A stretch of 64,000 bases of DNA, taken from Gordionus sp. m RMFG-2023 (taxonomy: Eukaryota; Nematomorpha; Gordioida; Chordodea; Parachordodidae). Positions 13,130 to 25,670 of the stretch are shown in pieces (the stretch's first letter is position 1; every line of letters begins with the position of its first letter). Position numbers and translations under genes: made by a program. The notes under the pieces are model-generated. The model saw only the letters and a list, made by a program, of their open reading frames with translations, made no database searches and had not been told where the DNA came from. The stretch lies in contig NC_088776.1 of NCBI RefSeq assembly GCF_954871325.1, forward strand, positions 23,112,508 through 23,176,507, in the 5' to 3' direction.

Positions 13130-14257
13130 AGGGAGACTGGAGTTAGGTAAACTCCGGGGCTTGGCAAACCTCTTAATCTCATTTTAAAATTAAATAGACT
13201 AGAAGGTTTAAATTCTAACCTAATATAGCTTTTATTAGTATGCATGTATAGGCAAAAAATTTTTAAATAATTTTATTAAAAATTTTATATAAGAAATAAA
13301 ATTTTGATGTAAAATTCAAAAAATTTTTACATGACAGAATTTTTATTTTTATTAAGTTCTATAATCATTTATAATATAAATTAAATTTTAAAGCAAAGTT
13401 TTACCCTCTTTTATAATTTGAGTAAGTTATATGAGTATATTTATTTTTTTAGATTTCAATCAAGATTAGTCAATTTAGAGCTAGCGGGGCTTGCTAAACC
13501 ATACATGCCAATTATGACAGTTAATATGCGTTAATAAATCATAATCTCTCCTTAAGATTCTTATTTTTTATATATCCAAAATAATGTTTATCAAATTAAC
13601 CAAAATTAAGTTTTAATTTTTATATATATAATTCGCGTATTATGATATTTTGAACAATAAAATAATAAAATTATTCTAAACATATCATTATTAATAAATA
13701 AAAATCACTTCAATCCATTATAGCCTAAAAAATTAATGGTTTAGAAAGTCCATTCAATATTTCGCCTAACCCCGCTATTGGGGCTTGTTGGGCAAAATTT
13801 CAACTTTAACAAAAAATAAAATTTCAAAATTATGATTATATTCTTTAAAATTTTTATAAAGCACTTTAGAGTGTAGTTATAGGTATCAATTGCTATTGTT
13901 CTTTATAATATCTAAAAAAAAACAAGAGTTATGGCCGATTTTACAAAAACCTGTTCGACTAGCCCCTCTCCCCTACTTATATATTAGTTGACCCATTTCA
14001 TAATTAAAAAATTATATGTTATTAAAAAATATATCTTTAAAAATTGTTAAATTGTATATATAAAGATTTAGAGAAATTCTAGATAATTTATATATTCAGA
14101 CGTCCAGCACAGCAATAGAAAGCACATAAATTTCACTGAGTTTTTATCCTTCAGAAAAAATGGATACCAAATCTTTGCTAAGCTTATGATGTATGACTAT
14201 ACCCCTTTTATGACGAATTGGAATCGACTAACGTAACCAATGTGTACTGGTCTCCCT
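13130..14257. mobile_element. Candidate DNA element with GGGAGACYRG ends
   Basis: The left end reads AGGGAGACTGGAGTTAGG and the right end, on the opposite strand, AGGGAGACCAGTAC. Inside, the word GGGGCTTG followed by a G-, C- or T-rich variant of AAACC occurs three times (about 13158, 13486 and 13782). No transposase or long open frame is visible, and the target duplication was not resolved. It may be a non-autonomous element of a family that also left ends near 4600 and 6228. The superfamily is unknown and the pairing of the two ends is an inference from a short match. Confidence 0.3.
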
Positions 14258-14354
14258 AACTTCATTTAATTGTCAAAGTTATTGCTGAATACACAAAATT
14301 AAAAAAATAAAGAGTTTACATTTTTTGAATTTGAGATCTTTTCCCTTTAAGTTT

Positions 14355-14660
14355 TTTTAAGATCGGGTCGCAGGCTGGGTAAGGCCTATATCTGAAAAAA
14401 TTTAACCCCAGGTCGTGGGCGGGCTAACGAAATTTATTGTATTTGCAGATCTCCTGAAAAACGAATCATAAAATGCCAAATTGATATATTTTTAAAAAGC
14501 CTAGCCGAAAATTTTTTTTAAACCCGTGCCTTAATTTTTTTAACCACCGTAAAAATTTTTTTTATAAATCTGGCCAAGCCAGGTCAAATTTTTTGTTAGT
14601 AATACAGACTGGGCCTGAAAATATAAAATCCGGGTCGTACCGTGCAACTAGTACTTCTGC
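14355..14660. repeat. Fragments of the TGCAGATCTC MITE family, copy 3
   Basis: Contains GGGTCGCAGGCTGGG, then ATTTGCAGATCTCC at 14440-14454 like the right end of the copy near 2.4 kb, followed by further CCAAGCCAGG and CCGGGTCGTACCGTG words to about 14645. It looks like two adjoining partial copies rather than one whole element. Confidence 0.3.
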
Positions 14661-15920
14661 TGTTTGTTCTCTGATATAAAAAATATTGAACATAAAAAAT
14701 TAATTTATCTTATAAGAGTCCTAATATGCCAAATTTAACTAATCCCACAAATTTTAATTTTGATGTAAAAATATTTATAATAATATAAAAATATATATCA
14801 TATACACACTTTTTCAAATATTGAGTGGGTATATATTTTGAATTAAATGAAATTTAAATGAGTCGAACGTGTATATTGTTATCTATGTGTTTAAAAAAAT
14901 GTTGATACAATCAGAGCGTCATGTCATATCAACATTTTCCTTCTCTCTCTTATCATTCAATATAAATCATTGGTATAATAAATATTGTATATATTCTACA
15001 TAATAATACTTTGTTAATTGATACCATGATCATGATTACAATACCTTATACATACAATAATTGTCAATACCTATTCGTATTGTAAGTATATAAAAAAAGC
15101 TGTTGAATATACGATAAAAGAGATTAACATATTCATTGACTTCTTTTTGAAATATATATCTATTCTATCGATTATAACAAACAATTATAAATGTGTGTAG
15201 GTAGGTGAAGCTTAAATATATGTATATTATGACAAAGATAATAATTATTTTGACTTCAATGGCAAACACAATGGAAATAATATTTTAAAAAGTAATATAA
15301 AAGTCGTTATAATGATATAAACCTTTTATATCGTTTTTGACAATCACGACAGACACAATACAATAAGTCTTTTTCTTGTGTTTTATAGATATACATCCCA
15401 ATATTAATATATTATCATTTTATGTTTATATATTATAATGTCCTATTAGAAAATAACATAAAATAGCCATAGTAAATTTTTATCGATAATATTAAAAATT
15501 ACAAAGGTGTGATTATTAGCCTTCATGTTATTCATTATTATGTTAGACGATAAAATTCGAAATGTCAAAATGTTTTAGTTGTTATACCGACCGCTAATAA
15601 AAATACATTTTCATTTTCTTATCAATCTGTTTTATAATAAACTTTTTTACTTTGATATGTATAAAAGATGTCTATTTTAACTATCTTTGAATGAATTGGT
15701 TTTAGAATTTTGTAGGAGTATAAAAGTATGTAATGATCTCAGATTTAAGTCTACAAGCAAATCTGCATTTTAATTTTCTGCCACAAATTTAACGGCGTTT
15801 GAATATTAAATATATATAAAAAATTCAAAATAATTCAATCAATCTAATGATTCTTGTCATTACACAATGCATAATTTAAAAAAAAACTCAAATTTAAATT
15901 TAAATTAATATAAATATCAT
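14661..15920. other. A+T-rich intergenic DNA
   Basis: No gene, element end or structured repeat recognised. Confidence 0.4.
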
Positions 15921-17558
15921 TATACCGTATTGCGATGATTTTATGAAACATGTTGAAGATTAAATTAAACCCCATCCAGATCATTTGCTATTTATTAAAA
16001 AATTTAAATTTATAAAAAAAATTTAAAAAATCTTTTTTTTCCTTTAAAATTTGTTTTTATGGCCGAGGTTTTTTATAAAATTAATTTTTAGCTATAAACT
16101 GGAAGACTTTTTCACTGAGTTAAAAAATACACAATTTTTTTGGGGGTAAAACTTAAAGTAAATTATGATATTTTTTAACTTATTTTTTCGTTGTTTATTT
16201 TAATTTCTATTAAAATTACCTTTCTTATATTATAGTTTCGAAAATGACTTGTGAAATCTTTATTTAATGTACATTTATTTTATTTATATAAAAGATCAAA
16301 AAATTTATATAATATAACGAAAAAATATATTCATATTATATAATAAAGTGTAATTATCAATTAAATTAGTCGTTCAAAAATATAGATCGGATTCCATCTT
16401 CGATATATCGTATCATATGTGAGTAGAAAGAAGGCTGTGAAATCATAATTAATGAAATTAAGCAAAAGGCTAGTAATTAATTGCCTCGATTTTATGGATT
16501 CTGTTATTTGTTTTGGGATATATAGATCGATACGCCAAAAAAATTTCGATAGGGTTTAGTTGCGGGGAATAAGGTGGAAGATATGCTATATTTTGATAAA
16601 TATGAGTTATTATATGGGCACGATGAATAGGGGCATTATCCACAATTATGAGTGAATTCAACAGCAAAATGGATGATAATTCATCCAGGTAAGTTTTAAA
16701 TTTAATTGCTGCAAATGCCCCGTTTATAACCGTATATTTTCTGAGACAATTAATTCCTATGGCACACAAAACCGATACATTTTTCCCCTTCGAAGGAGGG
16801 AGTTTGATTAATGGCCTCTTACGCAGATGTGCCCATCCATAGAGGGAAATGACGTGGGAATTGAAGCCAGTTTCATCTAAATAAAATATATTTTGAAATG
16901 GCACGTTCATCATTTTTAGGTAATATTTTTTACGAATATTATTAACATCTGGAAAATTCCGCCTATCGGGTTCTTTTCCAACAGTTTTCCAGCTCCATCC
17001 CATTGATTTAATGCATCTATATATTCACGAATTAGATTAAATGGTAAATTTTCCATTATATCTTTTATCCTCAATCCATTATTATGATCTAGTAGTAGCT
17101 GTATAATTTTAAATTTTTTTCTGAATCCTTTTTCCTCCCTCTTTATTTAATTATGTAATCGGCCAAGACGTCATCATAGTATTCGGGGAATGTAATTCTT
17201 TTGAATCGGTATACCGTGGCAATAGATAAATTGAGGTCTTGCGCTTTTGTTTTTGTGGTTCTTCCTGTGAGGAAAAATCTAAAAAATTATATATAATAAA
17301 CAATATAATAATAATTGTTACAAACCTGTAGAATTAGGAAGATCTAAGATACGAGAGATAGTCAAATTATTCATTATAAATAAGTTAAGAAAAGTTTTAA
17401 AAAATAATTTATAAATTTTTAAAAAAAATTTTAAAGAAAAAAGATTTTTTAAAATTTTTTTAAATAAATTGCAAATGTTTTTTGAAATTATTTTTGTAAG
17501 CAAAATACTTTTATCTGATCGTCATCATGTTTCATAAAATCATCACAATACTATGATA
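15921..17558 (-). mobile_element. Near full-length mariner/IS630-type DNA transposon
   Basis: About 1.64 kb bounded by inverted repeats of roughly 40 bp: the left repeat holds TGCGATGATTTTATGAAACA (15931-15950) and the right one the matching complement TCATAAAATCATCACAATA (17532-17550). The core is nearly identical between ends, while the outermost few bases differ. The transposase gene lies inside on the minus strand. TA dinucleotides occur at both borders, as expected for this superfamily, but degraded outer bases prevent an exact border call. Both ends and the catalytic domain survive, so this is one of the better preserved DNA transposons in the window. Confidence 0.8.
16470..17374 (-). 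pseudogene. mariner/IS630-type transposase with an intron, damaged between domains
   Basis: Would cut and paste its own element through a DDE nuclease. The likely start MNNLTISRILDLPNSTG (17374) opens a helix-turn-helix domain; a 61-nt GT-AG intron (17325-17265) joins it in frame to GRTTKTKAQDLNLSIATVYR. After that the frame is broken by a stop and shifts between about 17150 and 17003. From 17003 to 16470 the catalytic domain is open: YLDETGF (first Asp), IIVDNAPIH (second Asp) and LPPYSPQLNPIE (third acidic residue). I count 30 residues between the second Asp and the Glu, shorter than the 34 of Tc1. Family assignment is firm; the intron is inferred from splice sites and from restored helix-turn-helix similarity. 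Confidence 0.8.
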
Positions 17559-18879
17559 AAGGGGTGCAAGTGCAACTATAATTATATAATTCCATTTTAG
17601 CGATTTTTTTTTAATTTTCAGTTTAAATACAAGTATTTGATCCCCTAGTATCTATTAATATTAATTTCAAATTTACTTTAAAAATTTTCTAGGAGATATA
17701 AGCCATGTTCCCAATTTTTAGCGATTTTTGTTTTAGCGATTTAGAACGGGAACCAATTTAAAAGTTGGGTTTAGTTTTCAATAGTTGCAAATACAATTTT
17801 TATTATTATAATATAACTCGTTATTTTATACAAACATAACGAGTATACATACATATGATGGGATATGGAATTCATGGGTATTCGGAATCTCAATTATTTA
17901 CCGAGGGCAAATTTAAAATTTTTGAAACCCCATTTAACCGGGAATGTATTTCAACATGCTTAAAGACATTGTGAATTTCAGACAATTTTACCGATAAATT
18001 AAAAATTATAAAGAACACAAAGATTTATGGAGAAAATTGTTTAAAATTTGTAGAATACATATACTCTACACATGCTGAAATTCATTTTTCCCAATTATTC
18101 AGATTTTAAAAATTAAAAAATCGCCATTCATTAATTGATTTAAAATAGAGAAATTTCGAATCCCTTTAGATTTCTAATCCCGTTTCCAATATGACATATA
18201 TTTTTCGAATTTGTTAAAAAATTTATGATAGTTATTTTTTCTCACTATTCAGTGGATGTTCATGACATAGCCATGATAGACTAGGTGCCGATTATTTTTA
18301 TAATATATTTATTTGAGGAACAATGGCCATAGACATAGTTCATATCATACACAAATTCCTTCAATATAAATATATTTGACTAAAAAAATTTTTTTTGTAC
18401 AATATGATTGGCCATAATAATTATTATGACTAATAGAATAAGATCATTTCATATTAAATAAGGAATTGATATAATGTATATTTTTGGTTACCGGAATTTA
18501 TCTGATTAGTTATCTTAATCTTTAAATAAATAACTATGAATAATTTGACAGTTTAGGTTAGTACATTCAGTCACTTAATTAAGAAGTGGGCCAGAACAAA
18601 TAAATTTGTATAATAAGTCTATAATTGTTCGCAGCAAATTCTTATATCACGTCCTAGTTTAGTTAAATTTTTGCTTAATTTTAAATTCTATTCCGAAACG
18701 CAGCATGTGGAACTTACTTTTTTAATGATAGATTTTGACATAAGGTGACGATATTTTTAAAATACGCATAAAGGTGTACTTATTCCTATTCTTTTAAACT
18801 AAAAATGACTATATAAAACGGATATTTAGAATTAAAAGAAAAAAGGACGAGGACACTACTGCCAAAGGCTAGAATTGGG
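17559..18879. other. A+T-rich intergenic DNA
   Basis: No gene or defined element recognised. Confidence 0.4.
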
Positions 18880-19570
18880 AAGCTAACTTTTTGTTTATAC
18901 TATTTATTTTTAATGGCATATAAATTGCATAAAACGAAGCAAATATTGTCGAGTGGTATTCATGATGCGTGAAACCCATTGCGATTTTGTCAGTACATTA
19001 CCATGGCATGCTTTTAGCACGCATATCTTCTAACACCATTGAAATACACGTGAATCTCATCTCAGATCCTTAAAACATTTCTTAGTTCTTTTATCAATTG
19101 GCATAACTGAACAATGATTAGATTTAATCGATGGCAAAAGACAAAATAAAAGCTGTTTTTGAAATCTCAGCTCTAATCAAAGCCTATATTTCTACGACCT
19201 CTACTCATGTTTAAAGCACCATCATAGCTTTGCCCAACTAAGAATACGAGGGGTAGATTCATGGAACTAAGTTTGCATATTATATATTTTTTAATATTAA
19301 GACCAGTCGTGTTATCATTTTCAATATATCTAACAAAGTTATTGCTTCTGATTTCAAAGCATCATATCTACCATCAACTATAATTGAAAAAGCCTTGTTA
19401 AATTCAATCTCTCTTTTAATTTTTTTATGACCATATTTTTCATGGTATTAATGAGAATATTTATATTAATATACGACAATAAATTAGAATATAATTTGGA
19501 TTATAATCCCTTTTTTTTTCTTCCTTCTTTTTCATTTGAATTTACAATTTGAGGACAGGTTCCAAATCTA
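18880..19570 (-). mobile_element. hAT-type transposase relic, family 1, copy A
   Basis: On the minus strand this region is a degenerate copy of the same hAT transposase (ZMYM1-like type) that lies split at 23.25-30.9 kb. Shared stretches include FSIIVDG (first catalytic region), the AITLL and ENDNTTGLNI segments and the block around KCFKDLR. It is interrupted by several stops and lacks the C-terminal dimerisation part. Its value is that it lacks the long-inverted-repeat element that splits copy B, so it shows the empty site. Borders are approximate. Confidence 0.7.
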
Positions 19571-22403
19571 CAAATAGTTTAATAATGTCTTTAAAAGCTA
19601 CTATTAATGCTTTTCTTTATATCGTTAAATTTTTCTCACCATGTCTTTTTCTATTATGGTCTGTCCATTTATCATCTCTCATATTTTACCGTGTGCAATT
19701 ATTAATTAAGCATTTGTATTTTTTTGGTTAATATTTTTGGGCATATTTTAAAATTGGAAAAATAATTTTATAAGACAATAAATCTTTTGGTTATGGATGG
19801 GTGAGGTAAAGCAAAAAAAATAATTTTTTGAAAAAATTTTAAGAAGAAATTGCTTCGACCCCCCCCCCCCCGTTGTAGGGGTCACTGGGGTCCAGAGTAT
19901 TATTGATTTGTTTCTACTATGAGAGGATGCTATATACCAGTCCCCTTTATATACTTAAGTCATTCATAACTATTTAAATAAATGTGTATAAATATCTCGG
20001 AATCTTTCTATACTATCTTCACAACCGAAAAATGTTAATCATTTGAATCCACATTATTATGTTAATTAAAATATATGGTATGTTATTAAAATTTCTCAGA
20101 GCATGTTCTCCTACTATTTCTTATATTTAACACATAAAAAGGATTTTTTTTAATCACAAAAGTGAGTTTCTAATTTATAGGCAAATTTTATATTATCCTA
20201 AAAACTTCGCATTTATATTTTATTAAATAATTTTTATAAAAAGTAGAGACCTATAGAGCAGACCCAAAGCTCAGCCAATCCTTTATAGACCGACCACCGT
20301 TGATCTTCTTTAGTTCTGACCATTTAGGGTTGGTCAAAATGTTTTAGATAAATTAATTTTTTTTAATTTAAAGTTGCTGCCTGACGGTAATAATTTGAAT
20401 TGCATTTATCATTTTAAAAAGTTTTCTTATAAATGCACTCCAATTTAAAGCCTATGAAAACTTGACATCATATATTACCAAAAAATGGATTGATTATGGA
20501 TTTGTGTGTTATAAATTATTTATTATGTTAATTAATTTAGCACCTGGTAATTTGTATTTTTAAATTTTTAAAAAAAATTCACAAATTTATTTGTTACGCA
20601 ATGTATAGAATAAGATATCAAGTAATTTGTGCATCATAAATTTCCTGTTCCTGTTCCGTGTGTAAATATAGGAACGGCGCCATTCAGAACATCTCCACAT
20701 TTGTTAATTATTCATTTTTAAAAAACATCGTTTTTTAATTATAATAAATATTAATTTAAAGAGAGTGAACGAAATTATATTACATAAAACAGGCGTGATG
20801 AGATAAATTTTATAAATAAAATCATTTAGAAATTATACCACATTATATCTATGCTGATTTTATCTGGTTCTTTATTCTCATGTCGATTCATTATTGTCCA
20901 TCACAAAATTTTTTTAATATGATAAATTATATATTATTACAATATTAATTTTCAACTTGAGTTTATTTGCTGACTATCTAATTTTGTTATACGTTTTTGA
21001 AATAAACGCACTACAGCTACATTTCAAAATATAAAAGATAGCATGCTACCACTACCGTTATTTTTTTTTAAACAGCGCTTATAAGTTACATTTATGCTGC
21101 TTTATATAGGAGAATAATTAAAGCCTCCAGAATTTTTGCGAAATTTCCATATTTCTTAGATCAACTCAGTATATATTTTTCATTTTTATGTTAATAATAT
21201 AAAATTAATATTTGAATATAAATAATATATAATATCAGTATTTACAAATTTTGAGTATTTTTTGATAAGTAAAAATTAAAATTTATAATCAATAAAAATA
21301 TAATTTGATCAGTTAAATAAAATAAGTTGTCAGTAAAAATAAAATTTGTTTGCAGTAAAAAAATCCACATTTTTTAATAGCTATTTGGATTGTGAAAGTC
21401 GATTGAGCCTGCCAAAACGAATTTATGGAAGAGCCAAAAATTGTGTCGGTATGAATGAATATCTATTAAGAAAGCCAAATAAAGTTTTCGCTTTCAGACT
21501 ACTATGAAAATCATTTAAATTAAACATAAATTAAGGATATGACTATATCATCATATCTACACAATGTTATGAACCTCTTTGTTTAATGAAAGCCTGTAAT
21601 ACTTTATAAGAAACTTAGTAAACAATGCTCAAATATTAAACAAAAATGTCCTACTTAAAAAAATAAACTAATTATAAACTATATCTGTCTAATTTCCTAT
21701 AAAATGGTTATCGGTTTCATTTCACTAGAATTTGTTTCAGAAAAAAATAATTGCTTTTTTTCAATTTTTATTTTGTGGTGGCCTCCTGGGAACTTTGGAC
21801 ATTTGCCATTATGGCCAGTCAGCCCCTGTCCTGTCTCAAACGATACACCAATAAAAAGTGTAATATATGTGATATTTAAAAATACAAAGTATAAAAATAT
21901 TAATAAGGTAACATACAGTTTACATAAATTATTGTATTTGTTTCTTAAATAAGTAAATTATCATGAAATATTGTTTTCAGCTTAAGGACAAATTGATTAC
22001 ACCTTTTTTTAAGTGATATATATGATACATATTACATATCATTAAATATTCATTTTTCACTCTTTTATTACTTCATAAATCATACCTATTCTGATTTACA
22101 TCTTATTTATTATGTTCATTTTACAAGTAATGTTCTTACATAATGGTTGAAGGGTAATTCTTTACATTCATTCAACCTTAAAATTTTTACGATTTATCTT
22201 AATTTATCACAAAATCTTTTTATCTTAAAACATTTGATAGTGATAAAAATATGTTTATATATTATGTCGAATGTTTGTTAATTCTATCAAAATTTTGTTA
22301 AGTAACATGTAAATGACGCAATAGTGCTGTAGTTTAAAAAGCTTTATAGTTAATTTCTTAAATTATTTTTTTAAGTAAGTTTATATTGTATATAGAGCAT
22401 GGG
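19571..22403. other. A+T-rich DNA, possibly including the 5' part of hAT family 1 copy A
   Basis: The stretch up to about 19740 may hold more of the minus-strand hAT relic. A 12-base C run (about 19859) resembles transposon-end homopolymers. Otherwise no gene or structured repeat was recognised; the frames at 19549-19731 and 21704-21952 have no known domain. Confidence 0.35.
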
Positions 22404-22833
22404 CCTATCGAAAATTATTCGATTCGTTATTCGATCATTCAAGATTTATGAGTAATGTTTAAAAAAATTGTCGAATAATAAATTTAAATTATTCGTTAAT
22501 TTTCGAAAATCGTAGTAATTATTCGAATTATTATCATTAATAATAATAATAAAGCAAATATTGATAATTTTTTTAAAAACATCCATTGGAATTAAATATT
22601 TTATTTTTTCTTGCATTTGCAATGGATTTTGATTGTGATGATGACTTTTTGTTTAAAATTTACTAAAATCAAATTAAAATATTTATAAATGGTAAGAACA
22701 TGCAACTAATAGCAATGTTTGAATTTTATCTCTTTTATTGTATACTAAATAAAATATATTTAAAAAAAATTGGCTTATAAATAGAATTATTCATTACCGA
22801 ATATTCGATTCGATTTTTGGAGATCTAATTCTA
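22404..22833. repeat. hAT-like MITE with ATTCG-rich ends
   Basis: About 430 bp. The left end (GGGCCTATCGAAAATTATTC) and the right end (on the other strand, AGATCTCCAAAAATCGAAT) are both followed inward by clustered ATTCG/CGAAT words that are complementary between the ends. The interior has no coding frame. The ends resemble those of the complete hAT element at 58.8-61.1 kb (TAGGCCTATTC), suggesting a related non-autonomous derivative. Target duplication not resolved. Confidence 0.45.
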
Positions 22834-23249
22834 CATAATTAGTAATTATAATTTTAGAATTTTATTTTATTCATACCAAAAATTATAGTATGTACCAGAT
22901 GAATTAAAAACGTCGCGTTTTCAAATTTTCACAACTCTAAAATGTATCATTCATTTTTTATGAAATTCTTCATATTATTAAAGAATATATCAACCTTAAT
23001 ATACTTTTTTAAAATTTGATCTAGCCGTATGTAGGAAATTGAGATAAAAATTCTTGGTATTCGACAAAATATTACTCAAAACCCTCAATTATTTTTATTT
23101 CAAAAACGGGCTAGATTGTTCCCATTATGTTGAACTACGGCCGGATTATTGCCCTTTTTCTAAAATTTTTCCTTTATTTACATTCTTCACAAACATATAT
23201 GATGGTTGATCAGGAAAGCAAAATGATAGGTCTTATAAAACCTATTGCA
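22834..23249. other. A+T-rich DNA upstream of hAT family 1 copy B
   Basis: No independent feature. The hAT relic may extend back into this stretch, but similarity to copy A becomes recognisable only from about 23250. Confidence 0.35.
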
Positions 23250-23373
23250 GATTCTGAACCTGTTCTCTAATTATATATATGTATACAAAAAAATGGAGAA
23301 AAAGGAAGGGATAAAAAAACAAAATGGATCAAAATCCAAATTATATTACAATCTTTTATCGTATAATAATATA

Positions 23374-24062
23374 CAGGGTTTCCCATTCAAAAAAGGAAAA
23401 GTTCCAATCAAAAAAGGAAAAGTTTTAACATAAAAGGAAAAGGTCCGATCAAAAAGGAATAGGGCAGGAAAAGGTCAATCAAAAAGGAAAAGTCCCAAAG
23501 GTTTAGGAAAAAGTCTGATCAAAAAAGGAAAAGTGCCAAACAAAAAAGGAAAAGTGCCAAACAAAAAAGGAAAAGGTTCAATCAAAAAAGGAAAAGTGCC
23601 AAACAAAAAAGGAAAAGGTTCAATCATAAAAGGAAACGTGTCAATCAAAAAAAGAAAATTCCCATTCACAAAAGGAAAATCGTTATATTTAAAAAAGAAA
23701 TTATAAATTTCTATTTTTCTGACTATCTTTTCTCAATTTATTTTTCTTCTCATTTTTGATATGTTTTTTAAAAAAATCATTTATAAATTTTCCGTTATTT
23801 TTCTTCACCTCTCTGCTCCATATTTTTAACAATTCTTTACTTTTATTTAGACTTTTCATGATTATTTCTCCTTATATTGTAATCTTTTACATATATTTCT
23901 AACCTTTTAAATCTCTTTAAGTCATTTTTAATCTCAATTTATTTTTTCTCATTTTTGAAAATCCTTCTTAGGAATTATATTTAATTTTCACTAAATTTTT
24001 AGCAGACAATTTTTTTCTATTAGAATTTTTTGCATATCAAATTATTTAATTACAATTACGAT
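23374..24062. repeat. Left long inverted repeat of the Tc1/mariner-type element
   Basis: Outer part to about 23690 is a tandem array of units carrying GGAAAAG and (T)CAAAAAAGG. The inner part is unique A+T-rich sequence that pairs with 28497-28890, for example TTTTTTGCATATCAAATTAT here against its complement near 28505. The open frame across the array (23475-23669, minus) is translated repeat, not a gene. Confidence 0.85.
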
Positions 24063-24356
24063 GTATAATACAGTAAGAAACAAAAATTTATATTAATCAT
24101 TAATAATTTCCCCTCTTCTATATTTTAGATATGGGTCTACATATTTCTAAAATAATTTTTTGCATTCTCCTCAGATATTCCTCTCTCCATGCTCAATGAA
24201 ATTAATTAATTCTTCCTCGTTACTGAGATCTTAATTTCTGACAAAATCTTTCCATTGAAAAAACAAATTTTCAATAGAATTAAGATAAGGACTCTAAGGT
24301 GGTAAGTATTACAATGTTTGCCCTCTTCTTTCTTTCGATTCCCTAATTGTATGATT

Positions 24357-24470
24357 CAGTGGTGTATCCATGATTTTCTTATGGGGGGGGGGGGGGCATT
24401 TTTGGGAGGACTTCGCCTCAAACCCCTCTTACCTGGCCTTCGGCCGGGTCTTATGATATAGCTATTTTAT
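24357..24470. mobile_element. hAT-type element end nested in the Tc1/mariner-type element
   Basis: Begins CAGTGGTGTATCCATGATTT, then a run of about 13 G, and contains CCTGGCCTTCGGCCGGG, a hairpin also found near the end of the 1.2 kb hAT-type family at 39, 48.6 and 61.4 kb. No right end was found, so this is a truncated copy or its distal part has decayed. The preceding bases GTATGATT would be the target duplication. Confidence 0.5.
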
Positions 24471-25319
24471 TAAATTATTCATAATTTAATAATAATTATA
24501 TTTCTATTTTTAACTTTTATTTACTAATTCGTGCTTATGGATATTACAAGCCTATTTTTTATTATTTTAAGTTAGGTATATTATATTTAATAAAGTTTTT
24601 TTAAATGTAAAGTTGAAATAAAGTTTAATGTCATTTTTTTTATAAAATTTGCTTTAAAAACTAGCCTCAAAATTCCATACAATATAAGTAGAATATAATT
24701 TTTTTATTGAAAATACTAATAGTAGTGTGTATAAAACATTGACTAGAAAATAACTTAAAAACAAGTTTTTTTTAACTTCTTATCAAATACAATATTTTAC
24801 AAAAAAATTTATTAAATACTATAATAATAATGTGATTTTTAATCTTCGTAGCCAATTCATCAAGAATTTCGTTTGTCGTTGGAATCAAATCTCTGTGGAT
24901 ATTTAACAGAGCTAACCCATTTAGCAGAGATTCGGAATTAGGTATCTAAGATACAAGATACAAGATCCTTTTGTATCTTGTACTCAGTATCTTATTGAAA
25001 TTTTTAATAAGATACTAGTATCTGTATCTAAGATCCTTTATTTTGAAAAGAATCTTGTATCTTTTTCATTTTCTTTAATAAGATACAGATACTGATTTTT
25101 TTTAATATTCATGTTTAAAACATTTACATATCACACAATGTAACTTTATCTTCTTCGTGAAATTTTGTATTATTTTCTTTATTTTTTCCTGTTATATTTT
25201 AAATATATTGATAACCAAAATTAGTTGGAAATTTTACAGATCATAAAGATAGATAGATTAACAATAACAACACCAAAACTAAATAAGTAAAGGTTATATT
25301 TTATATGTAATATTTTTTA

Positions 25320-25544
25320 ATGTGTAGAATGTTTAACATTTGTAGAAGTGAGAATGAAATTATGGAGATAGGTTCTCCTGAATCAAATCCGAATCTTAAA
25401 ATTCTAGATGGAAAATTTTATAAATTAATTCATGAGAAAAAGGACAAGGTACAAGCCGATTATCAAAATTGCACAAGTAAAAAAGTTATTAAAGGTTCAA
25501 CAAACTCCTCTACAAACTTTGTTAAACATATTAAAGTATATTAG
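25320..25544 (+). pseudogene. BED-type zinc-finger remnant of a hAT transposase
   Basis: The frame contains KFYKLIHEKKDKVQADYQNC followed by TSKKVIKGSTNSSTNFVKHI. This is the layout of a BED finger (aromatic start, paired cysteines, Gly/Ser-Thr-rich middle, late His), which binds DNA in hAT transposases. The first of the paired cysteines appears as Tyr, and no transposase core follows in frame, so it is a broken gene. The GT-containing linker and the KH motif at the end fit the family. Confidence 0.55.
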
Positions 25545-25670
25545 TATACATTTTTATTTTATAATTATTAACATAATAATAATACCTATACTTAAGTCCC
25601 TCTTAGATAATTGTTATTAAAATTTTTTATAGAAGATGGTTGATTAAAATCATTTTGGATATATATTTTT

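Noticed and set aside
23475-23669. Open frame with repeated Phe-Pro-Phe-Leu peptides (minus), and its counterparts at 28749-29079
   Set aside because: It is the translation of the tandem repeat in the long inverted repeats, and the mirror array reads equally open; not a gene.
23374-23690. CRISPR-like regularly spaced repeat array
   Set aside because: The units are contiguous 19-21 bp with no unique spacers, occur inverted at the other end of a transposon, and the genome is eukaryotic.
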